A stretch of DNA of 48,254 bases, taken from NCBI RefSeq assembly GCF_002926165.1, contig NZ_MAGP01000130.1, positions 1 to 48,254 on the forward strand. The letters run 5' to 3'. Below, piece after piece: positions 22,704 through 29,590 of this stretch (positions within the stretch are counted from its first letter, which is position 1; the number at the start of each line of letters is the position of its first letter). The notes below the pieces were generated by a model. That model had not been told where the DNA came from, did no database searches, and saw only the letters and a program-made list of their open reading frames with translations. The translations under genes and the position numbers were made by a program. The stretch is from Micromonospora chalcea. Its GTDB lineage: Bacteria > Actinomycetota > Actinomycetes > Mycobacteriales > Micromonosporaceae.

Positions 22704-24074
22704 ATGGACATCCTCGCTCTCGATCTGGGCACCTCCTCGGTGCGTGGGCTGGTGCTCGACGCGGACGCGGTGCCGCGTCCGGGCGCGCTGGCCCGTCGCC
22801 GGGTGCATCTGGTCACCGGGGACGACGGCACCGGGACGCTGGACGGCCCGGCCTACCTGGCGTGCCTGACGGAGTGCCTGGACGAGCTGGCCGCTGGCGG
22901 GCACCTGCGGGACGTGGACCTGGTGGCCACCTCCGCGCAGTGGCACTCGGTGCTGGCGGTGGCCGCCGACGGCACCCCGTCGGGACCGGTGCTGACCTGG
23001 CTGGACACCCGGCCGGAGGCGCTCGCCGGCGCGGTCGGCCCGGCCGACCCGGCGGACTTCCACAGGCGTACCGGCACGTGGTGGCACCGCTGCTTCTGGT
23101 CGGTGCGGCTGCCCTGGCTGCGGGAGCACGGCGCGCGGAACGCACGCTTCACCGGGCTGGCCGAGTACGTGCTCGGCGCGCTGCTCGGCGACGTGCCGAT
23201 GTCCATGTCGATGGCTTCCGGCACCGGGCTGCTCGACCTGCGCCGCCTGGACTGGGACCCGGAGGCGTGCGAGCTGGCCGGCGTACGCCCGGAGCAGTTG
23301 CTGCGGCTGGCCCCGGACGGCTGGCACGGCCGGCTGAACGCGGAGCACGCGCGGCGCTGGCCGCAGCTGGCCGGGGCGCGGTGGGCGGCGCCGGTCGGCG
23401 ACGGGGCGGCCGCCAACGTCGGGTCGGGTTGCGTCGACCCGACGCGTGCGGCGGTGACCGTCGGCACCTCCGCCGCGGTCCGGATGATGCAGGCCGTGCC
23501 GGCGGGCGCGGAGCCGCCGCCGCTGCCGGAGCAGCTCTGGCGGTACCGGGTGGACCACAACCACGTGGTGACCGGCGCGGCGTACTCCAGTGGCGGCAAC
23601 CTGTTCGCCTGGGCCAACCGGGAGCTGCGGCTGCCCGAGGGCGCGGCGCTCGAGGCGGCGCTGCGCCGGACCACCGGCTCGGTGCGGGCCAACCCGCGGC
23701 TGGGCGGTGACCGGCCGCCGGGCACGGACCCGGCGGGCTCCGGCGAGCTGCGTGGGCTCAGCTTCGGCACCACCGCCGTGGACGTCCTCGCCGGGCTGAT
23801 GGGTGGCCTGTGCCGGCTCGTCGCCGACGACCTGGTCCTGCTGGAGGGCGGCGTCGGCGAGCCGATGGAGGTGGTCCTCGGCGGCGGGGCGCTGACCGCC
23901 TCGCCGTGGTGGCGCGCGGCGTTCGCCGACGCGCTCGCCCCGCGCGAGGTGCGGTGGCAGCGCAACCCGGAGATCGGGGCGGCCGGCGCGGCGCTCGTGG
24001 CGCTGGGACGTCTGCCCGAGGCGGCGCACATCGGCGGCATCGGCCGGACGGACGAAACCGCCTCGCACGCGTGA
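22704..24074 (+). CDS. FGGY-family carbohydrate kinase (gluconokinase/xylulokinase-like)
   Basis: 456 residues with the two-domain FGGY fold. The N-terminal ATP-phosphate loop is ILALDLGTSSVRGLVLDAD; substrate-side motifs include SAQWHSVLAV, LTWLDTRPE and the RTGTWWHRCFWSVRLPWL region; VGDGAAANVGSGC holds the catalytic Asp and the second-domain start; VTVGTSAAVRMM and VLGGGALTASPWWRAAFAD are the adenosine-binding segments. It phosphorylates a sugar or sugar acid with ATP. The GDGAxANxGSGC pattern is closer to gluconate-type kinases, but substrate assignment is not safe. A -10 box eight bases before the ATG suggests a leaderless mRNA. It is divergent from the trp leader and 121 bp before cvnA. 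Confidence 0.85.
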   Translation: MDILALDLGTSSVRGLVLDADAVPRPGALARRRVHLVTGDDGTGTLDGPAYLACLTECLDELAAGGHLRDVDLVATSAQWHSVLAVAADGTPSGPVLTWLDTRPEALAGAVGPADPADFHRRTGTWWHRCFWSVRLPWLREHGARNARFTGLAEYVLGALLGDVPMSMSMASGTGLLDLRRLDWDPEACELAGVRPEQLLRLAPDGWHGRLNAEHARRWPQLAGARWAAPVGDGAAANVGSGCVDPTRAAVTVGTSAAVRMMQAVPAGAEPPPLPEQLWRYRVDHNHVVTGAAYSSGGNLFAWANRELRLPEGAALEAALRRTTGSVRANPRLGGDRPPGTDPAGSGELRGLSFGTTAVDVLAGLMGGLCRLVADDLVLLEGGVGEPMEVVLGGGALTASPWWRAAFADALAPREVRWQRNPEIGAAGAALVALGRLPEAAHIGGIGRTDETASHA

Positions 24075-24123
24075 CGGTCCGCCCGAAGCGCTGACCGGCC
24101 TGCTCGTGCCGTCCGGGCGGCCG

Positions 24124-24151
24124 TTGACACGGACCGCCGGCCTGGTTGGAT
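24124..24151 (+). promoter_or_regulatory. Vegetative promoter of cvnA-cvnB
   Basis: TTGACA (24124-24129), a perfect -35, and TTGGAT (24146-24151) are separated by 16 bp. The start point near 24158 leaves a ~38-nt leader containing GAGGAGG before GTG 24196. This excludes the longer reading frame whose start would lie at 24106, upstream of the promoter. Confidence 0.75.
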
Positions 24152-24195
24152 GGACTCCGCTCCCCGACGTGGTGGAGTGGAACGAGGAGGCAGGT

Positions 24196-26781
24196 GTGGG
24201 CGCAGGTCCCGACCCGGCTCGTGGCGCGGTCCCGCAGCCGCACCGGCGGCGCTCCGGGTTCCGGCTGCGGGACTGGCGGATGGGCACCAAGCTCGCCACC
24301 GTGCTGGTGATCCCGTCGCTGGCGTTCCTCGTCCTGGCCGGCATCCAGACGCGCGGGCTGGTCGGGCAGACCACCACGCTGAGCGCCTTCGCCGAGCAGG
24401 TGGGCATCGGCCGGCAGATCGCCGTGGCCGTCGACCGGCTCCAGCACGAGCGGGACCGTACCGCCGGGGAGCTGGCGGGGCTGCGCCGCGCCGGCACCGG
24501 CGCCGACCGGGACGCCGCGGTCGCCGCCCTGAAGCCACTGCAGGCGGCCACCGACCGCGCGGTGGCGGACCTGCGTACCGCGGCCGCGCCGCTGGCCGAC
24601 GCCGACGCGGCCTGGCGGGTGTCCTACTCGGAGGCGCTGGAGGCGTACGACCAGGTCGTCAACATCCGCGCCGCGGTGGCGCCGGCGGTGCTGTCCAGCG
24701 ACACCGTCCTCAGCAACTACCACCGGTCCGTCGCGGCGCTGCTGAACCTGCTGGCCGAGCCGTCGCCCGGCGGCGAGCGGCAGGAGCTGACCGAGGCGGT
24801 GCTGCGCTACGTGCAGCTGTCCCGGGTCAAGGAGTTGTCCTCGCGGATCCGCGCGGAGCTCTACGCCGCCGCCCGCTCCGGCCGGTACGAGGCCGACGAC
24901 CAGGTGACGCTCAGCGACCTGCGGGCCCAGCAGCTCACCGCGCTCGGCGCGTTCCGGGTCGCGGCGACCGCCGACCAGATCCGCCGCTACGACCAGACCT
25001 CGGTCGACCCGGCCTTCGTCGCGGCCACCCGGATGGAGGAACGGACCCTGCCCGGCGGCGGCGACGCGAAGCCGGCGCTGCTCGACGCGGAGCAGTGGTG
25101 GTCGGCCAGTGAGCAGCGGCAGGAGTTGCTGCGCCAGATGGAGAGCGGGGTCGTCGACGACGCGGTACGCCGGGCCGACGACGCCAGCGCCCGGCAGCTG
25201 CGCGACACCCTGCTGGTGGCCGGTGGCATCGCCACAGTGCTGCTGGTGGCGGTGGCGATCTCGCTGCTGGTCGGCCGGTCGGTGGCCCGCGGCATGCGGC
25301 AGCTGCGCGGCCAGGCGCTGCGGATCGCGCAGGTGGATCTGCCGCTGACGCTGGAACGGCTGCGCACTGTGGACCGTCCGGTCGGTGCGATCGACGTGCC
25401 GCCCGCGGTGATCGACTCGCAGGACGAGATCGGCGAGCTGGCCGAGGCGTTCGTCGCGGTGCACCGCAGCGCCGTCGACGTGGCGGTCGAGCAGGCGATG
25501 ATGCGGCGCAACGTCAACGCCATGTTCGTCAACCTGGCCCGGCGCAGCCAGGTGCTCGTCGAGCGTCAGCTGGAGCTGCTCGACGACCTCGAACGCGAGG
25601 AGAGCGATCCGGACCAGCTGGAGAATCTGTTCAAGCTCGACCACCTCGCCGCCCGCATGCGCCGCAACGACGAGAGCCTGCTGGTGCTCGCCGGCAGCGA
25701 GTCGACCCGGCGGTGGAACCGCCCGGTGGGTCTGGGCGCGGTGCTGCTGGCCGCGAGCGCGGAGATCGAGCAGTACCAGCGGGTACGCCACGAGAACCGG
25801 ACGGACCTGCACGTCGTCGGGCACGCGGTGGGCGACCTGGTGCACCTGTTCGCGGAGCTGCTGGAGAACGCCACCTCCTTTTCCCGCCCGGAGACCACGG
25901 TGCGGGTCGTCGTCGAGCCGGACGGCCGGGGCGCGCTGGTGCGGGTCGTCGACGAAGGGCTGGGCATGAGCCCGGCGGCGCTGGCCGAGGCGAACTCGGT
26001 GCTGGCCGAGCCGCCGGCCGCCGACGTGTCGGCCTCGGAGCGGATGGGTCTGTTCGTGGTCAGCCACCTCGGCGCCCGCAACGGCGTACGGGTGCGGTTG
26101 CAGGCCGGCGGCGCGGGCCTGGTCGCCCTGGTGCGGATCCCGGTCGAGCTGCTGGCCGAGGCGCCCGCGCCGGAGGCGGGCCGGCCGGTGCCGGCGGGTC
26201 GGCCCGTACCGGGGGTGGACCGGAGCGTCCGCACGCCCACCGGTCCGGTAGCGGCGTCCGGGGCGCTCGCGGCGCCGACGGCCGAGCTGCCGGTGGCGGG
26301 ATGGCGTCCGGCGCCCGGTCAGCCGGCGGCGCTGCCGCTGTCGCCGCTGACCGGCCGTCCGCTCGGGGACGGGCCGGAGGCGCCGACGTCCGGATCGCCG
26401 GCGCCCGCCGCGCCGGCCGGCGCCGTGCCGCGCCCCCGGCCGGGCGGGGCGGAGGACGTCCTGACCCCGGCTGTCGCCGGACCCGCCGGCGGTGGGTGGT
26501 TCAGCCGGCAGGGGCCGACGGCGTCGCCGCTGGGTGTGACGCCCGCCCCGGCGCCGACGCCGGTGACCGGAGGGACCAACGAGCGGGGACTTCCGGTACG
26601 GGTGCCGATGGCCCAGCTCGCCCCGGCCTCCGTGGCCGACCGCCCGGTGATGCGGCACGAGCCGGACCCGGAGGCGGTCGGCGGCATGCTGTCGCGCCTC
26701 TACAGCGGGGTGCGGCGCGCCGAGGCCGAGGAGACCACCGAGATGTACCTGCCGCGCGACGAAGGAGGACGACGACAGTGA
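24196..26781 (+). CDS. cvnA: Conservon sensor-like histidine kinase (CvnA type, NIT domain)
   Basis: 861 residues. After a basic N-terminus comes a membrane helix (LATVLVIPSLAFLVLAGIQ), a ~270-residue helical extracellular sensor of the nitrate/nitrite-sensing (NIT) type, a second helix (LLVAGGIATVLLVAVAISLLVG), a HAMP-like linker, a helical kinase dimerisation region (RRSQVLVERQLELLDDLEREE, LFKLDHLAARMRRN with a possible phospho-His) and a HATPase_c domain (ELLENATSFSRPETTVRVVVE, VDEGLGMS, GLFVVSHLGARNG). A long Pro/Ala-rich tail ends the protein. CvnA proteins signal together with Roadblock (CvnB), DUF742 (CvnC) and a small GTPase (CvnD). GTG 24196 has GAGGAGG five bases upstream. The stop overlaps cvnB by four bases (GTGA). 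Confidence 0.9.
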   Translation: MGAGPDPARGAVPQPHRRRSGFRLRDWRMGTKLATVLVIPSLAFLVLAGIQTRGLVGQTTTLSAFAEQVGIGRQIAVAVDRLQHERDRTAGELAGLRRAGTGADRDAAVAALKPLQAATDRAVADLRTAAAPLADADAAWRVSYSEALEAYDQVVNIRAAVAPAVLSSDTVLSNYHRSVAALLNLLAEPSPGGERQELTEAVLRYVQLSRVKELSSRIRAELYAAARSGRYEADDQVTLSDLRAQQLTALGAFRVAATADQIRRYDQTSVDPAFVAATRMEERTLPGGGDAKPALLDAEQWWSASEQRQELLRQMESGVVDDAVRRADDASARQLRDTLLVAGGIATVLLVAVAISLLVGRSVARGMRQLRGQALRIAQVDLPLTLERLRTVDRPVGAIDVPPAVIDSQDEIGELAEAFVAVHRSAVDVAVEQAMMRRNVNAMFVNLARRSQVLVERQLELLDDLEREESDPDQLENLFKLDHLAARMRRNDESLLVLAGSESTRRWNRPVGLGAVLLAASAEIEQYQRVRHENRTDLHVVGHAVGDLVHLFAELLENATSFSRPETTVRVVVEPDGRGALVRVVDEGLGMSPAALAEANSVLAEPPAADVSASERMGLFVVSHLGARNGVRVRLQAGGAGLVALVRIPVELLAEAPAPEAGRPVPAGRPVPGVDRSVRTPTGPVAASGALAAPTAELPVAGWRPAPGQPAALPLSPLTGRPLGDGPEAPTSGSPAPAAPAGAVPRPRPGGAEDVLTPAVAGPAGGGWFSRQGPTASPLGVTPAPAPTPVTGGTNERGLPVRVPMAQLAPASVADRPVMRHEPDPEAVGGMLSRLYSGVRRAEAEETTEMYLPRDEGGRRQ

Positions 26782-27200
26782 CGACGTTGAGCCAGGAGGC
26801 ACGCGACCTGAGCTGGCTGGTGAACGCGTTCGCGGAGCGCGTTCCCGGGGTAGCGCACGCGGTGGTGGTGTCCTCCGACGGGCTCCTGGTGGCGATCTCG
26901 GCGCATCTGCCCCGGGACCACGCGGACAAGCTCGCCGCGGTGACCTCCGGCCTGATGAGCATCACCGCGGGCGCGGCCCAGATGTTCGACGGCGACGTCG
27001 TCAAGCAGACAGTGGTCGAGATGGGGCGCGGCTATTTCCTGGTGATGCAGATCCGGGACGGCTCGATCCTGGCCACGCTGGCCGGGGCGGACGCCGACAT
27101 CGGCGTGGTCGGCTACGAGATGGCGCGGCTGGCCAAGCAGGCTGGCGAGATGCTCACCCCGGCGCTGCGCGCCGAGCTGCAGCAGGCGCTGCCGCGCTGA
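26778..27200 (+). CDS. cvnB: Roadblock/LC7 domain protein (CvnB type)
   Basis: 140 residues. The single Roadblock/LC7 domain reads LSWLVNAFAERVPGVAHAVVVSSDGLLVAIS, then HADKLAAVTSGLMSITAGAAQMFDGD and GYFLVMQIRDGSILATLAG, characteristic of CvnB and MglB-like proteins that bind small Ras-like GTPases. The GTG start overlaps the cvnA stop, so the two are translationally coupled, with GAAGGAGG upstream. In ordinary conservons a DUF742 protein and a GTPase follow; here a perfect terminator hairpin comes 14 nt after the stop and the next gene is in opposite orientation. Its partner GTPase must be encoded elsewhere. Confidence 0.93.
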   Translation: MTTLSQEARDLSWLVNAFAERVPGVAHAVVVSSDGLLVAISAHLPRDHADKLAAVTSGLMSITAGAAQMFDGDVVKQTVVEMGRGYFLVMQIRDGSILATLAGADADIGVVGYEMARLAKQAGEMLTPALRAELQQALPR

Positions 27201-27214
27201 TCCGCCGATGCGGG

Positions 27215-27243
27215 GGCCCGGCCGGCGCGCAGCCGGCCGGGCC
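27215..27243. terminator. Perfect bidirectional terminator hairpin
   Basis: 12-bp perfect stem GGCCCGGCCGGC / GCCGGCCGGGCC with a 5-nt loop, 14 nt past the cvnB stop and 8 nt from the stop of the convergent beta-glucosidase gene. Confidence 0.88.
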
Positions 27244-27251
27244 GCCACCGC

Positions 27252-28745
27252 CTACAGCCCGTTGCGGCGGATCACGTCGCGGTACCAGTGGGCGCTGCGC
27301 TTGAGCACCCGCCGCTGGCTCGCGTAGTCCACGTAGACCAGGCCCCAGCGCTGCTCGTACCCCTCGGCCCACTCGAAGTTGTCCAGCAGCGACCAGACGT
27401 GGTAGCTCTCCAGCGGTACCCCGTCGCCGATGGCCCGGTGGGCGGCGGCGAAGTGGTCGCGCAGGAAGCTGACCCGCCCGGCGTCGTCGACGTTGCCGTC
27501 CGCGCCGGGCACGTCGGGGCAGGGCAGGCCGTTCTCGGTGATGGTGATCGGCACCCGGCCGTAGTCCCGGGTGACCCGGGTGAGGATGTCGTACATGCCC
27601 TCGGGGTAGATCTGCTGCCACTCCGCCTCGGAGGTGGGCCACTTGCGGACCGTGCTGCCGTCGCCGGTGACGTAGATCGGCGTGTAGTACTGCACGGCGA
27701 GCAGGTCGACCGGGCTGGAGATGATCTTCAGGTCGCCGTCGCGGACGCCGCGGACCATCCGGCTGTCCGGGCCGCGGTCGTCCAGCACGTCCTGCGGGTA
27801 CGCGCCCTTGAAGATCGAGTCGAGGTAGAGGCGGTTCTCGTAGCCGTCGTGGAGCTTGGTCGCGGCGGCCGCCTCGGCGCTGTCGTCGGCGGGGTAGCAG
27901 GGGTGCAGGTTGAGGGCGGGGCCGATCCGGCCGGTGAGGCCGGAGGCGCGCAGCGCCCGCACGGCGAGGCCGTGGGCGAGCTGGAGGTGGTGGGCGACCA
28001 GGTACGCCGCGTCCTCGTCCCGGAAGCCCGGGGCGTGGTGGCCGAAGATGTAGCCGTTCTGCACCACGGTCTTCGGCTCGTTGACGGTCAGCCAGACCGG
28101 CACCTGGTCGCCGAGGGCGTGGAACACCGCGTCGGCGTACTCGGCGAAGCGCTCGGCGGTGTCCCGGTTCTCCCAGCCGCCGGCGTCCTGGAGGGCCTGG
28201 GGGAGATCCCAGTGGAACAGCGTGGCCATCGGCGCGATGTCACGCTCGTGCAGCCCGTCCACCAGGCGGCGGTAGAAGTCGAGGCCGCGCTGGTTGGGGC
28301 GGCCGGAGCCGTCGGCCTGGATGCGGGGCCAGGAGATGGAGAACCGGTAGCTGCGCAGTCCCAGGTCGCGCATCAGGTCGAGGTCCTGCGCGTACCTGTG
28401 GTAGTGGTCAGCCGCGACGTCGCCGGTGTCACCGTTGCGGATGCGCCCCGGCGTGTGGCTGAAGGTGTCCCAGACGGACTCACCCCGCCCGTCCTCCTTG
28501 GCGGCCCCCTCGATCTGGTACGCCGAGGTCGCCGCGCCCCAGCCGAAGCCGTCCGGGAAGCGCAGTCCGCGGTCCTGCTCCGGGTCGGTGGCGCGCTCGG
28601 GCGGGCTGTCGCAGCCGCCGAGCGCGACTGTCGACGCGGCGGTCGCCGTCGCGGTGGCGCCGGCGAGCCCGGTCCGGGCCGCGCCGGCCGCGGTCGCGGA
28701 CAGGGCGACGCGGCGGAGCAGGCGCCGTCGGGTGAGTAACGACAT
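27252..28745 (-). CDS. GH1 beta-glucosidase with predicted Tat/lipoprotein signal
   Basis: 497 residues. GH1 hallmarks are complete: FPDGFGWGAATSAYQIEGA, FHWDLPQAL, LTVNEP with acid/base E223, ITENG with nucleophile E404, and WSLLDNFEWAEGY. It should release glucose from cellobiose and short cello-oligosaccharides. Unusually, a ~45-residue extension precedes the barrel: T-R-R-R-L-L-R (5-11) resembles a twin-arginine motif, followed by an Ala-rich stretch and lipobox L42-G-G-C45, predicting Tat export and lipid anchoring outside the membrane. The related Streptomyces BglC is cytoplasmic. The start ATG 28745 has GAGGAG upstream. A CebR-like operator adjoining a TATGAT -10 box lies 36-54 bp upstream. 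Divergent from the GH48 cellulase. Confidence 0.93.
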   Translation of the reverse strand: MSLLTRRRLLRRVALSATAAGAARTGLAGATATATAASTVALGGCDSPPERATDPEQDRGLRFPDGFGWGAATSAYQIEGAAKEDGRGESVWDTFSHTPGRIRNGDTGDVAADHYHRYAQDLDLMRDLGLRSYRFSISWPRIQADGSGRPNQRGLDFYRRLVDGLHERDIAPMATLFHWDLPQALQDAGGWENRDTAERFAEYADAVFHALGDQVPVWLTVNEPKTVVQNGYIFGHHAPGFRDEDAAYLVAHHLQLAHGLAVRALRASGLTGRIGPALNLHPCYPADDSAEAAAATKLHDGYENRLYLDSIFKGAYPQDVLDDRGPDSRMVRGVRDGDLKIISSPVDLLAVQYYTPIYVTGDGSTVRKWPTSEAEWQQIYPEGMYDILTRVTRDYGRVPITITENGLPCPDVPGADGNVDDAGRVSFLRDHFAAAHRAIGDGVPLESYHVWSLLDNFEWAEGYEQRWGLVYVDYASQRRVLKRSAHWYRDVIRRNGL

Positions 28746-28780
28746 GAGGTTTCTCCTCGGAGTGACGGGCCGCCCTGGGC

Positions 28781-28794
28781 CGGGAGCGCTCCCA
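28781..28794. promoter_or_regulatory. CebR-type operator at the beta-glucosidase promoter
   Basis: CGGGAGCGCTCCCA differs by one base from the palindrome TGGGAGCGCTCCCA, the binding site of the LacI-family cellobiose/cellotriose-responsive repressor CebR. It abuts the -10 box on the minus strand, so a bound repressor would block the transcription start. Confidence 0.85.
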
Positions 28795-28799
28795 TCATA
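28794..28799 (-). promoter_or_regulatory. -10 box of the beta-glucosidase gene
   Basis: TATGAT on the minus strand, a perfect -10 apart from one base (consensus TATAAT), 49 bp upstream of the ATG. No good -35 hexamer lies 16-18 bp further up. The start point would fall within the CebR-like operator. Confidence 0.6.
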
Positions 28800-29013
28800 G
28801 CCAGGGAGCGGCCGGCCCTGATCCGGCGGTCGCGGCGAAGTGCGGCGCGGCCGGCGGGCGGCCGGAAAGTGGGTGGGCGGGGGCGTCGCTCGGGAACGCC
28901 GCTCGGGGCGGCGTGAGCGGCGAGGGGTGGGGTGGATAGCGAGAAAGGCCGTCCGGGTGGCGTGTCACGCCTGTCCCGTCGGCCTCTTTTGCCGTCGACA
29001 ACGGGGGTTTAGT

Positions 29014-29046
29014 GTGGGGACGGGGGAGGGCAACCCCCGTCCCCAC
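29014..29046. terminator. Perfect 13-bp hairpin inside the divergent cellulase control region
   Basis: GTGGGGACGGGGG (29014-29026) and CCCCCGTCCCCAC (29034-29046) are exact reverse complements around a 7-nt loop. It lies ~270 bp from the beta-glucosidase start and ~545 bp from the GH48 start, between divergent genes, so no annotated transcript should end here. A -10-like TAGTGT overlaps its left edge. Purpose unknown. Confidence 0.6.
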
Positions 29047-29252
29047 CGATGGTGCACACACGCACGAAGTGGAATTGGCGTCCGTCGTGCGCGTCGCGCG
29101 GGAGCCGGGCCACGCGAGTGGCTCTGGTTCCACCTCCCTCCGTTTGGCGGGTGGCGGCCGGTGGCGGCGTCCGGGCTGGTCCGCCGCCGGCCTCTGGGCC
29201 GACGCGCCGGGCACGGGCGTACCCGGCGATCCAGTACTTGTATCACCGTCGA

Positions 29253-29266
29253 TGGAAGCGCTCCCA
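29253..29266. promoter_or_regulatory. CebR-type operator, distal site of GH48 gene
   Basis: TGGAAGCGCTCCCA, one mismatch to TGGGAGCGCTCCCA. It lies 325 bp upstream of the GH48 start and 97 bp from the proximal site. A half site TGGAAGCGC (29332-29340) lies between. Confidence 0.8.
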
Positions 29267-29362
29267 TCGGCGATGCTGCGACTGTAACGCCCGTCACGGG
29301 TTTGGAAAAGCCCCTAAACGAGATCGAAACATGGAAGCGCGTATCTGCGCTGGCCGTTGTGG

Positions 29363-29376
29363 TGGGAGCGCTTCCA
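29363..29376. promoter_or_regulatory. CebR-type operator, proximal site of GH48 gene
   Basis: TGGGAGCGCTTCCA, one mismatch to the CebR palindrome, 214 bp upstream of the GH48 ATG. The stretch 28746-29590 (845 bp) otherwise holds no convincing gene; the GH48 promoter itself could not be located with confidence. Confidence 0.82.
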
Positions 29377-29590
29377 TGTCACACTCTCGTCACGCCACGC
29401 GGAGCCAGTGACGCGAGCGCGGGCCGCCGAGGGCACCCGGTGACAACCGGTGCGGCGCCCCGATCCCCGGCACGGCCGGGACGACCACCTTTCCGGACGC
29501 CTCCGTCCCCCCGCGTACGCCCCGTCGACGCGTGGAGGCGCCCCGCCGGGACCCCGAGGTCCCGGCCCGGTCCGAGGAGACACCGCCCAC

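Noticed and set aside
28795..29214. Minus-strand frame of 139 codons in the cellulase control region
   Set aside because: Pro/Ala/Arg-rich low complexity, no ribosome-binding site, and it runs over a hairpin; not treated as a gene.
29331..29411. Possible short upstream reading frame (26 codons) before GH48, spanning the proximal operator
   Set aside because: No ribosome-binding site, and the operator inside it suggests the transcription start lies at or beyond this point.
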